Positions 16,565 through 24,470 of a DNA stretch of 50,614 nucleotides are shown here, in pieces. Position numbers and translations under genes: made by a program. Origin of the DNA: Rhodanobacter sp. 7MK24 (lineage in GTDB: Bacteria > Pseudomonadota > Gammaproteobacteria > Xanthomonadales > Rhodanobacteraceae). The stretch is taken from contig NZ_JACYXL010000017.1 in NCBI RefSeq assembly GCF_014842995.1, positions 1 to 50,614 on the forward strand. The letters are read 5' to 3'. Every line of letters begins with the position of its first letter. Position 1 is the stretch's first letter. Under the pieces are notes generated by a model. It searched no databases. It had not been told where the DNA came from and worked only from the letters and a program-made list of their open reading frames with translations.

Positions 16565-18046
16565 TCATTTGGCGCCGGCTTCCTCGTCGTGCTGGTCTTG
16601 CCACCAGCCGCCGCCCAAGGCCTGAAACAACGCAGCAGTGTCGCTGTAGCGCGCAACCCGTGCCTGCACGAGCGTGACCTCGGCCTGCTGCCACGTCTGT
16701 TCGGCCTGCAGCACGGCGAGACGATTCACGTCACCCAGGTCGAACTGGCGGCGGTTGATGTCGAGGCTGTGCTTGGCGGCCTGTTCGGCGACCTGGGCGG
16801 CTTGCAGCGCATCGGCATCGGCCTTCAGTGCATACAGCGTGTCCGCCACGTTCTGCATGGCGGCGACCACCGCGCCGCGATACTGCGCCTTGGCCTCGTC
16901 CAGCGCGGCTTCGGCGGCGCGCTGCTGGTGCTTGAGCGTACCGGCGTTGAAAACCGGTTCGCTGACGTCCGCGGCGAGGTTCCAGAATGCCGAGCCGTCC
17001 TTGAACAAATCGTCGATGTTCATGGGCGAGCTGCCGGCATTCGCGCTGAGCGTGAATTTCGGCAGGCGGTTGGCCACGGCTATGCCCACCTGTGCACTGG
17101 CCGCGTGCAACTGCGCCTCCGCGGCACGCACGTCCGGGCGCTGTGCCACCAGTTGCGCAGGCAGGCTGAGCGGCAGTGTATCGGGCAGATGCAGATCGGT
17201 GAGGTTGAAGCTGGTTACCGACGCATCGGCGGCCGACTGGCCGAGGAGGGCGGCGATGGCGTCGTTCTGCTGGTTGAGTTGCTTCTGCAGCGGTGGCAGC
17301 GTGGCCTGCGTCTGCGCCAGCGTGGCCGTTTGCGCGGTCACGTCCGATGGCGCGAGCTGTCCCAGCTTGAGCTGGCGCTGGAAGGAATCCAGCGTTTCCT
17401 GCTGCATGGCGATGATCTTCTGCGTGGCTTCGACCTGCGCACGCAATCCGGCCTGTTGGATCGCGGCAACCACCACGTTGGAGGTCAGGCTGAGCCGCGC
17501 CGCTTCCAACTGGAAGCGCTGCACGTCGGTCTGCGCGCGCAATGCTTCCAGCTGGCGGCGATTGCCGCCGAACAGGTCCGGTGCCCACGATACTTCGAGC
17601 TGCGCGGTATGCAGCGTGTAGTAGTAGGCGTTGGACGCGGCGGGGCTGGCCAGCGTGCTGGCCACGCGCTGACGGTTCACGTTGTAATCGGCCGTGACCT
17701 GCGGAAACAGGGCGCCCTTGCCGGCAGCCTGTGCCTCCTGTGCCTGGCGCAGAGCAGCTTGCGCGGCGTCCAGCCCGGGGTTGGCCTTGAGCGATTGCCT
17801 GATGAGTGCGTCGAGTTGCGGCGACCGGAACAGCGTCCACCACTGCGCCGGTACGTCCATGCCGGCGACGAGGTGCTGCGCGTCACCGCTCTGGCCGATG
17901 GTGGCCGGTATCGGTTGTGCGGTGTAGCGGTCGTCCTTCGGTGCGTCGGGGCGGTGATAGTCGGGCCCGACCATGCAGCCGGCGAGCAAGGCGGCGCCGG
18001 CCAGCAGAGGCAGCGTGCGGAATGTGCAGAGAATGAGTGTCTTCAT
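16565..18046 (-). CDS. RND efflux outer-membrane lipoprotein (NodT/OprM-type)
   Basis: A 493-aa protein. The start at 18046 gives MKTLILCTFRTLPLLAGAAL followed by LAGCMVGPDYHRP, a lipobox and the usual OMF opening. Two OEP repeats with long coiled coils follow (LKANPGLDAAQAALRQAQEA and LHAASAQVGIAVANRLPKF), and there is the typical QWWTLFRSPQLDALI. It forms the trimeric outer-membrane channel of the tripartite pump with the two genes upstream on the same strand. A repeat at 18111-18194 separates it from the pump gene, so it may have partly independent expression. Confidence 0.92.
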   Translation of the reverse strand: MKTLILCTFRTLPLLAGAALLAGCMVGPDYHRPDAPKDDRYTAQPIPATIGQSGDAQHLVAGMDVPAQWWTLFRSPQLDALIRQSLKANPGLDAAQAALRQAQEAQAAGKGALFPQVTADYNVNRQRVASTLASPAASNAYYYTLHTAQLEVSWAPDLFGGNRRQLEALRAQTDVQRFQLEAARLSLTSNVVVAAIQQAGLRAQVEATQKIIAMQQETLDSFQRQLKLGQLAPSDVTAQTATLAQTQATLPPLQKQLNQQNDAIAALLGQSAADASVTSFNLTDLHLPDTLPLSLPAQLVAQRPDVRAAEAQLHAASAQVGIAVANRLPKFTLSANAGSSPMNIDDLFKDGSAFWNLAADVSEPVFNAGTLKHQQRAAEAALDEAKAQYRGAVVAAMQNVADTLYALKADADALQAAQVAEQAAKHSLDINRRQFDLGDVNRLAVLQAEQTWQQAEVTLVQARVARYSDTAALFQALGGGWWQDQHDEEAGAK

Positions 18047-18110
18047 GCGAACACCTGTGGCGGCGCGCTGTACACGAGCGCGACGCATGTACGGGATTTT
18101 TGTTTTTGTT

Positions 18111-18194
18111 CGTCAATCCGGCGAAAGCCGGAATCCAGTGTCTTTGCATTCAAGAGATCGCAGGCGCTGGATCCCAGCTTTCGCTGGGATGACG
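18111..18194. repeat. CCGGCGAAAGCCGG-type intergenic repeat
   Basis: CGTCAATCCGGCGAAAGCCG opens the left arm; CAGCTTTCGCTGGGATGACG closes the right arm. It sits between the RND pump gene and the outer-membrane channel gene. The complementary arms would form a large hairpin in the operon mRNA. Same family as the 10107-10187 copy. Confidence 0.8.
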
Positions 18195-18230
18195 AGCAAA
18201 AAAAAGCGAGTTGATCTAGCCCCTCATGAG

Positions 18231-21200
18231 TCAGTGGACGATGCCTTGCGCGGGAACCGGGCTGGGGGTGCGCGGCGGATGCCGGCGTTCAACCCGGCTT
18301 TCCATCGCGAAGTACAGCGCGGGCAGCAGGTACAGGGTGAGCAGGGTGGCGATCGCAAGGCCGCCCACCACCACGGTGGCGAGGCCGCGCTGCACGTCGG
18401 TGCCGATGCCGGTGGCGAGTGCCGCGGGCAGCATGCCCATGGTGGCCACGGTGGCGGTCATCAGCACCGGGCGGAAGCGCTCCGAGGCGCCTTCCACCAC
18501 GGCCTGCGCCAGCGCGGTGCCCTGCGTGCGCAGGCGGTTGATGTTGGCCACCATGATGATGCCGTTCTGCACCGCCACGCCGAACAGCGCGATGAAGCCC
18601 ACCGCAGTGGCGATGTTCAAGGTCTCTCCGCGCAGGTGCAACGCGATCAGGCCGCCCAGCGTCGCCAGCGGCACCACGCCGAGGACCAGCAGCGCCTGGC
18701 GCAGCTTGCCGAATTCGCCGAACAGCAGCACGGCCATCAGCGCCATCACCATGCCGAGCACCACGATCAGCCGCGCCTGTGCACGTTCGGCCTCCTGGAA
18801 GGTGCCGGCCCATTCGAGCCGGTACGCCAGCGGGTCGTAATGCACCTTCTGCGCGATCAGCGCCTGTGCCTGCGATACCAGCTTGGACAGCGCGAGCCGG
18901 TCGTTGTCGACGGTGATCGACAGCTCGCGCTTGCCGCTCTCGTGGGCGATGGTGCCTTCGCCGGTCTTGTAGGCGATGTGTGCCACCAGCGACAGCGGAA
19001 TCTGCCCGCCGCTGGCCGTGGTGAGCGGCAGTCTGCCGATGGCTTCCGCATTGTTCGCCACCGTATCGGAGACGCGTGCGGTGACGTTGTAGATGCGGTC
19101 GGCCACGTACACCTGCGTGATCGGTGCGCCGCCGATGGCGGTCTGGATCAGGTTGCTGATGTCGGACACATTGACGCCGTAGCGCGCGGCGGCATCGCGG
19201 TCCGCCGCGATCACCAGTTGCGGGATCGGCGGGTCCTGGAAGATCGACGCCTCGGTACCGGGAATGGACTTCAGCGTATCCACGATCTGGCCACCGAGCT
19301 GGCGCATCTGCTTGAAGTCTTCGCCGTACACGTACAGCACCAGCGCGCTGTGCGCACCGCTGACCATGTCGTCCTCGCCGTCGCTGATCGGCTGGCTGAC
19401 GCCGATGGTCATGCCGGGCAGTTCGTGCGCCAGTTTCGCCTGGAACTTCTCCACAAAGGCAGCCTTGCTCTCGCCACCGGGCCAGCTGTCGTAGGGCTTG
19501 AGCCCCACCGCCACTTCGATGTGCGATGGCGTCCACGGATCGGTGCCGGTGTCGTTGCGGCCCATCTGGGTGACCACGTAGGACACCTCGGGGAAGCTGC
19601 GCACCACGCGGCGCAGGTCGCCGGCCATCGCGCTGGCCTTGTCCATCGACAGGCCGCTGGGCATCTGCACCTGCAGCCACAGCGAACCCTCGTCCAGCGT
19701 GGGCAGGAAGGCGCGGCCCAGCGTGGCACCCAGCACGATCACCGCCAGCAGCGCCACGCCCGCGGCGATGTAGGCGACGCGCAGGTGCTGCAGCAGTCGG
19801 CCAAGGCTGGACTTGAAGCCGGCATGCAGCCGCTCCAGCGGCTTGTTGTGGAACGGCTTGCGCGGCTTGCGCAGGGCGAGCCACGCCAGGCTGGGGATCA
19901 GCGTGATCGTGCACAGCAAGGCGGCCAGCAGCGCATAGCCCACGGTGAATGCCATCGGCCGGAACAGCTTGCCTTCCGCATGCTCGAAGGCGAACAGCGG
20001 CAGGTAGGCGGTAACGATGATCAGCGTGGCGAAGAAGATCGGCTTGCCCACCTGTGCGGTGGCGGCCATCACGTCGGCGCTGGCCAGCTCCTCGTCCGGC
20101 TTGGCTTCGCGGCGCAGCAGGATCGCCTCGGTCACCACGATGGCGCCGTCCACGATCACGCCGAAGTCGATCGCGCCGATGGAGAACAGGTTCACGCTCA
20201 TGCCGGTGAGGTGCATCAGGATGAACACCGTCACCAGCGACAGCGGGATCACGGTGGCCGTCACCAGTGCCGCGCGCGGGCTGCCGAGGAACAGGATCAG
20301 CACCAGGCACACCAGGCCCACGCCTTCCATCACGGTGTGGAACACCTTGTCGGTGGTGGCGTGCACCAGGTCGTCGCGGTCGAGGTAGGGCACGATCTTC
20401 ACGCCCTTCAACGCGAGCTGCTTGTTCAACTCGTCGACCTTGGCATGCAGGTCCACCAGCACCTCGGACGGGTTCTGGTACTTCAGCAGGTCGACGATGC
20501 CCTCGACGGTGTCGGGGTTGCTGTCCTTGCCGAGGATGCCTTCGCGCACCTGGTGGCCGTAGCGCAGCTGGCCGAGGTCGCGCACCTTCACCGGCTGGCC
20601 GTTCGACTGGCTGACCAGGATGTCGCCCATGTCCTTCAGCGAGTGCACCATGCCGATGCCGCGCACGATGTAGCTCTGCTCGCCGCGCGCGATGCGCCCG
20701 CCGCCGGCGTTGGCGGTGTTGGCGGTGATCGCCTGCATCACCTGGCTCACGCTCACGCCGTAGCGCAGCAGGCTGGCCGGGTCGAGCACCAGCTGGAATT
20801 CCTTGGTGTAGCCGCCGAAGTTGTCCACGTTGGCCACGCCGGGCACGCTTTCCAGCGCAGGGATCACCACCCAGTCGTTGAGCTCGGACAACTGCATCAG
20901 GTTCTGCGTGTCCGATTCCAGCGTGTAGCGGTAGATCTCGCCGGCCGGTCCGGAAACGGGGTCGAGGCTGGGCGTGATGCCGGTCGGCAGCTGTGCCTGC
21001 CCGATGCGTTCGGTCACGCGCTGGCGCTCCCAGTAATCCTCACTGCCGTCCTTGAACACCAGGGTGATCAGCGACAGGCCGAAGGTGCTGCTGGAGCGCA
21101 TGTGCATCAGCCCTGGCGTGCCGGCCAGCGCACGTTCCAGCGGCGTGGTGATCTGCTGCTCGATCTCCTCGGCGGCGAGGCCGGGCACCTGCGTGGTGAC

Positions 21201-21344
21201 CTGTGCGGTGACGGCACTGAGTTCGGGATAGGCCTCGATGGAAAGCTGCGTCCACGAGTACCAGCCGAAGATCGCGACGAGGATGGCGACCACGAAGCAC
21301 AACGAGCGCTTGTGGAAGCAGAATTCGATAATGCGGTTAATCAT
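18231..21344 (-). CDS. RND efflux pump, CusA/CzcA (heavy-metal efflux) type
   Basis: A 1037-aa inner-membrane transporter. It begins MINRIIEFCFHKRSLCFVVA, with TM1 and a first periplasmic loop (SIEAYPELSAVTAQVTTQVP) typical of the HME branch of RND. TM4 carries SIGAIDFGVIVDGAIVVTEA, with acidic residues for proton relay, and the second half has FGVAVQNGIIMVANINRLR. Length is usual for HME-RND. The substrate is probably a divalent metal, but no specificity can be read. The ATG overlaps the stop of the membrane-fusion gene by 8 bases, so translation is coupled. Confidence 0.92.
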   Translation of the reverse strand: MINRIIEFCFHKRSLCFVVAILVAIFGWYSWTQLSIEAYPELSAVTAQVTTQVPGLAAEEIEQQITTPLERALAGTPGLMHMRSSSTFGLSLITLVFKDGSEDYWERQRVTERIGQAQLPTGITPSLDPVSGPAGEIYRYTLESDTQNLMQLSELNDWVVIPALESVPGVANVDNFGGYTKEFQLVLDPASLLRYGVSVSQVMQAITANTANAGGGRIARGEQSYIVRGIGMVHSLKDMGDILVSQSNGQPVKVRDLGQLRYGHQVREGILGKDSNPDTVEGIVDLLKYQNPSEVLVDLHAKVDELNKQLALKGVKIVPYLDRDDLVHATTDKVFHTVMEGVGLVCLVLILFLGSPRAALVTATVIPLSLVTVFILMHLTGMSVNLFSIGAIDFGVIVDGAIVVTEAILLRREAKPDEELASADVMAATAQVGKPIFFATLIIVTAYLPLFAFEHAEGKLFRPMAFTVGYALLAALLCTITLIPSLAWLALRKPRKPFHNKPLERLHAGFKSSLGRLLQHLRVAYIAAGVALLAVIVLGATLGRAFLPTLDEGSLWLQVQMPSGLSMDKASAMAGDLRRVVRSFPEVSYVVTQMGRNDTGTDPWTPSHIEVAVGLKPYDSWPGGESKAAFVEKFQAKLAHELPGMTIGVSQPISDGEDDMVSGAHSALVLYVYGEDFKQMRQLGGQIVDTLKSIPGTEASIFQDPPIPQLVIAADRDAAARYGVNVSDISNLIQTAIGGAPITQVYVADRIYNVTARVSDTVANNAEAIGRLPLTTASGGQIPLSLVAHIAYKTGEGTIAHESGKRELSITVDNDRLALSKLVSQAQALIAQKVHYDPLAYRLEWAGTFQEAERAQARLIVVLGMVMALMAVLLFGEFGKLRQALLVLGVVPLATLGGLIALHLRGETLNIATAVGFIALFGVAVQNGIIMVANINRLRTQGTALAQAVVEGASERFRPVLMTATVATMGMLPAALATGIGTDVQRGLATVVVGGLAIATLLTLYLLPALYFAMESRVERRHPPRTPSPVPAQGIVH

Positions 21345-22476
21345 TGAGGAGCACTCCGCCGGCGACGACCACGCGGTCGCCAGCCTTGAGGCCCTTCAGC
21401 ACGCGGGCGCCATCGTTCTCGTCGTAGCTCAGTTCCACCGCGCGGCGCTCGAACGTCCACGGCGCCACTTCCACGAACACGGTGGTGCTGTCGTTGTTCA
21501 TCAGCAGTGCGGACTCCGGCACAAACACCTGCGCCGGTTGCGCCGCGGCGAGGCTGGCGGTGGCGTACATGCCGGGCTTCAGCGCGTGGTCGGCGTTGTC
21601 GATCGCGATGCGCACCGGGTCGCGGCGGCTGGCAGGATCGAGCACGGCACCCACGGAATACACGGTGCCGTGGAATACGCGGCCCGGATACGCCGGCACG
21701 CTGGCCGTGGCGGGCTGGCCCTGTTTCACCAGACCCAGCGCATCTTCCGGCACCTCGGCGGTGATCCACAGCTTGTCGATGTTGGCGATGGTCATCATCG
21801 ATGCGGTGGCGTCGTTGACGAAGGCGCCGGGAGCGATGGACAGCACGGTGATCGTGCCGTCGATCGGGGCGCGCACCTGCATCGGGCGCGATGCACCCTT
21901 GGCGTCGGCGTTGCCGCCCAGTGCGTCGAGGCGTGTCTGCGCGCGCCGGTATTCCGCCTCGGCCTGCACGTAGCCGCTCTGCGCGGCTTCCAGATCCTTC
22001 ACCGCTGCGCCGCCGGCCTGCTGCACGCCGTGCGCACGGTCCAGCGCTTTCTTCGCGAGGTTCAGGGCGTCGCGCGCCTTGTCCACGTCGGCGTAGGCCT
22101 GCGCGAGATCGCCGGAGTCGATCACCGCCAGCAGTTGGCCGCGTTGCACGTGATCGCCTAGGTTCACGTCCAGCGAGACCACGCGGCCGGTGAGCGCGGG
22201 CAGCACGTTGGCCATGTGCGCGGGGTCGGCTTCGACGTTGGCGGGGAAGGCGAGTTCGTGCGGCGCCTGGTGCATGTCCACCGGCGCGATCTTCAGGCGC
22301 TTGCGCAATGGCGAATCGGCGGGTACTTCGAGTTGCTGGCCGTGGACGACGAAGGCGGCCGCCGCTTCCTGCGCTGATTCGTCGTGCGAGCAACCGCCAA
22401 GCAGGCAGGCGAGGGTGAAAGCGAGTGTGCAGGCGGCAGCGCGCGGACGGGAGAACGTGTTGAACATGACTGGCAT
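21337..22476 (-). CDS. RND efflux periplasmic adaptor (CusB/CzcB-type lipoprotein)
   Basis: A 379-aa protein. The start at 22476 (MPVMFNTFSRPRAAA; alternative ATG at 22467) gives a signal peptide with lipobox LLGGC. It shows the adaptor architecture: lipoyl half (GRVVSLDVNLGDHVQRGQLL), an alpha-helical hairpin (ALNLAKKALDRAHGVQQAGG), the second lipoyl half (VRAPIDGTITVLSIAPGAFV), a beta-barrel (LWITAEVPEDALGLVKQGQP) and a membrane-proximal end. It bridges the pump and the outer-membrane channel and is the first gene of the efflux operon. No metal-binding His-rich tail is seen. Confidence 0.9.
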   Translation of the reverse strand: MPVMFNTFSRPRAAACTLAFTLACLLGGCSHDESAQEAAAAFVVHGQQLEVPADSPLRKRLKIAPVDMHQAPHELAFPANVEADPAHMANVLPALTGRVVSLDVNLGDHVQRGQLLAVIDSGDLAQAYADVDKARDALNLAKKALDRAHGVQQAGGAAVKDLEAAQSGYVQAEAEYRRAQTRLDALGGNADAKGASRPMQVRAPIDGTITVLSIAPGAFVNDATASMMTIANIDKLWITAEVPEDALGLVKQGQPATASVPAYPGRVFHGTVYSVGAVLDPASRRDPVRIAIDNADHALKPGMYATASLAAAQPAQVFVPESALLMNNDSTTVFVEVAPWTFERRAVELSYDENDGARVLKGLKAGDRVVVAGGVLLND

Positions 22477-22696
22477 CCGATGCAGCCCGGTCGGGCGAGG
22501 GCGGATGCAAGCAGGCATCAGCCCTGCATCGCGCCGGACGCGTCGATCCGGTGTGGTGTGGAATCGTTTGAGACGGAACCGCTCTGAACGGAACCGTTTT
22601 GAACCGCGCCGGCATGGGGCGCAGAGGGAGGTCTACTGTCGTCAGGCATGGTGGCCTCCATGATCCATCACGAAGCAGGCCGGAGCTTGAGCGTTC

Positions 22697-22951
22697 GTGT
22701 GCGATCCCCAAACACCCCGCGTTGTCATCGAGTGGCCGTCAGGTGGTGGCGCGTGGCGCAGCGCCTGCCTGGCTGGCAGGTGAAGCCACGCGCTGCCGCG
22801 TGGTGGCCACTCGATGGCAACCCTTCGGGCCGGGTCTGTTTGCCCGCATGCCTGCGTCATCACTCGGTCGTGGACGGACGACCACTCCGTCGCTCTTCCT
22901 TGGCCTGCGCGCAAACAGCTTCCCGGCGCGGGGTGCTTGGGGATCGCACAC
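22697..22951. repeat. 255-bp structured dispersed repeat, copy 1 (possible ncRNA or MITE-like element)
   Basis: Bounded by 25-base inverted repeats (22697-22721 and 22927-22951, 24 of 25 complementary). Inside are a second pair (22722-22737 with 22805-22820), a third (CTGTTTGC at 22836-22843 with GCAAACAG at 22911-22918) and small hairpins (for example CACGCG/CGCGTG, GGTCGT/ACGACC). A second copy in opposite orientation is at 43977-44234. The internal sequence is shared while the arms differ but remain paired. Open reading frames across it are not kept in the second copy, so it is probably not protein-coding. Confidence 0.7.
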
Positions 22952-23099
22952 GGACTCTGAAGTGCCCGCATGTCGAAACGATGACAGGCGCGCTCAAACA
23001 CCCGGCGCGGATGCGTCGGGCGCGATGTTCTTGAAGTGAAGCGGTGAAACATGGGCTCGCCTCTGCATGCGCACGCGGCGCACGGCGGCGGCCCGTCTC

Positions 23100-23216
23100 T
23101 CAGTCGAGAAAGACGAAAGCCGACCGCAGGCGGTCGCGTACGCTCATCGGGTTGTTGAACGCCAGCGTCCGCAAATGCTTGCGGTTGCCGGCGCGTCGAC
23201 TGGGATAACTGTCCAT
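23100..23216 (-). CDS. possible 38-aa small protein or leader peptide
   Basis: A minus-strand frame from ATG (23216) to TGA (23102-23100) encoding a basic peptide beginning MDSYPSRRAGNRKHLRTLAF and ending SAFVFLD. It has a weak ribosome site (AGCGAG) and lies about 45 bases downstream of a near-consensus promoter. A hairpin CCGCAA-GCAT-TTGCGG falls inside the frame and a terminator-like hairpin falls in its last codons. The RNA itself may be the product (a small RNA), or this could be a leader for the efflux operon about 0.6 kb downstream. Not recognised as any known family. Confidence 0.35.
   Translation of the reverse strand: MDSYPSRRAGNRKHLRTLAFNNPMSVRDRLRSAFVFLD
23105..23136 (-). terminator. 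candidate intrinsic terminator of small transcript
   Basis: On the minus strand CGACCG-CCTG-CGGTCG (23136-23121) is followed by GCTTTCGTCTTTCTC, a moderate T-rich tail. With the promoter at 23296-23268 it would define a transcript of about 155 bases. Confidence 0.5.
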
Positions 23217-23267
23217 TTCTCGCTGGGAGTGGCCAAAGGAGCCATCAGTCGGACTGAGGGCGGGCGC

Positions 23268-23296
23268 ACTGTAGTTGCGGGCTGCAGGGCTGTCAA
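23268..23296 (-). promoter_or_regulatory. near-consensus sigma-70 promoter, minus strand
   Basis: Minus strand: TTGACA (23296-23291), a 17-base spacer, TACAGT (23273-23268). This is the best sigma-70 match noticed in the window. Transcription would start near 23261 and run through the 38-aa frame towards the efflux operon. Confidence 0.65.
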
Positions 23297-23417
23297 CGCA
23301 TCTGGACGGCTGGGTTTGCGGGTTCAGCCAGACTGCGCAAGGCGCTTTGCACAGCAGCAGGCTTACGCGCCTGAATCACTGCTGATGCGAAGCGGTCGAG
23401 TCGGGACCATGACGCAT

Positions 23418-23441
23418 GAAGGCCGCCTCGCGGCGGCCTTC
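23418..23441 (-). terminator. hairpin downstream of AIM24 gene
   Basis: GAAGGCCGCC-TCGC-GGCGGCCTTC, a perfect 10-bp stem, lies about 90 bases after the AIM24-family stop on the minus strand. There is only a short T tract, so termination strength is uncertain. Confidence 0.6.
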
Positions 23442-23532
23442 GATCGAGGCGACAGAACGGCGTGGCGTGATCGTCGCGTCGCTATTTCGTGCGATCTTCC
23501 GCGGCAAAGCCCTGCGTGCCCTCGGTGCAGCC

Positions 23533-24303
23533 CTAGTTGTTGTCGCCGCCCAGCATCGAACCGATGACTCCGCCAAGCAGGCCGGCACCGATGCCGGTCG
23601 ATGCCGCGCGATTGCCTTCGCCCGGCATGTATTCGGCGATCTGGTGGGCGAGGCGCGAAATAGGCAGGGTCTGCAGCCATATCGTGCCGGGTCCGGTGAG
23701 CGATGCCAGGAAGATGCCGTCGCCGCCGAAGATGGCATTGCGGATGCCAGGCACGGTCGTGATCTGGAAGTTCACCGAAGCCTGGAAGGCGCCGACGTGT
23801 CCAGGATGCACGCGCAACGTTTCGCCGGGGACAAGGTCTTTCCGGATGAGTTCGCCGGACAGTTCCAGCCAGGCCGTACCGGTACCGCTGATCCGCTGCA
23901 GCAGCAAACCGGAGCCGCCGAAGATGCCCGCTCCCAGCGACTGCTGGAAACCCACGCCGATGCTGACCTGCGATGTGGCGCAGAGGAAGCCGTGGCGATG
24001 CACCATGTATTCGTTGCCGGGCCCAACCGGCACGGGCACGATATGGCCGGGCACCTTGGTGGCGAAAGCCACCATGCCAGGGGATTGCACGGCGCGGTAG
24101 TCCGTCATGAACAGGCTGCCGCCGCCGGCCACGCGCTTGAACATGCCGAGCAGGCCACCGCCGCCGCCCATCTGGGTGTGGGTGGTCATCTGCACCGAGG
24201 CGCTCATCCACGACAACTCGCCGCTTTCGGCAAACACGCTTTCGCCGGGATCGAGCTGCACTTCGAGCACCGGCATGGTGGTGCCCTGGATATGTGTCTG
24301 CAT
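23533..24303 (-). CDS. AIM24 / TIGR00266 family protein
   Basis: A 256-aa protein with the family's glycine-rich beta-repeat character: VLEVQLDPGESVFAESGELS, MGGGGGLLGMFKRVAGGGSL, GIFGGSGLLLQRISGTGTAW and a C-terminal GAGLLGGVIGSMLGGDNN. The family is related to yeast Aim24; its bacterial function is unknown, and the tail may associate with membranes. No signal peptide. It is monocistronic, bounded by hairpins on both sides (23418 and 24421). Confidence 0.92.
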   Translation of the reverse strand: MQTHIQGTTMPVLEVQLDPGESVFAESGELSWMSASVQMTTHTQMGGGGGLLGMFKRVAGGGSLFMTDYRAVQSPGMVAFATKVPGHIVPVPVGPGNEYMVHRHGFLCATSQVSIGVGFQQSLGAGIFGGSGLLLQRISGTGTAWLELSGELIRKDLVPGETLRVHPGHVGAFQASVNFQITTVPGIRNAIFGGDGIFLASLTGPGTIWLQTLPISRLAHQIAEYMPGEGNRAASTGIGAGLLGGVIGSMLGGDNN

Positions 24304-24420
24304 GGCGGGTTCTCCTGGTGAGGATGGGGTGGGCGGACTTGTCCACGACGAGCAGATGCCGGCGTGCGATCCGCTGAAGATACGCTTTCGAAAAGCAGGT
24401 CGTAAGCCCTCCCATCATGC

Positions 24421-24446
24421 AAAAGGCCGCCTTACGGCGGCCTTTT
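24421..24446. terminator. strong bidirectional intrinsic terminator after typA
   Basis: AAAAGGCCGCC-TTAC-GGCGGCCTTTT: an 11-bp perfect stem with A and T tracts on either side, 24 bases after the typA stop on the minus strand. Confidence 0.9.
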
Positions 24447-24470
24447 GCATCAGCATGTTGACCAACTCGC

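Noticed and set aside
17973-21347. 1124-aa plus-strand reading frame opposite the RND pump
   Set aside because: It is His/Gln-rich antisense of a clear RND transporter; a GC-rich shadow frame.
22648-23034. 128-aa reading frame across the structured repeat (and the opposite-strand 136-aa frame)
   Set aside because: The second copy of the repeat breaks these frames by shifts while keeping base pairing, so the sequence is better explained as a structured element.
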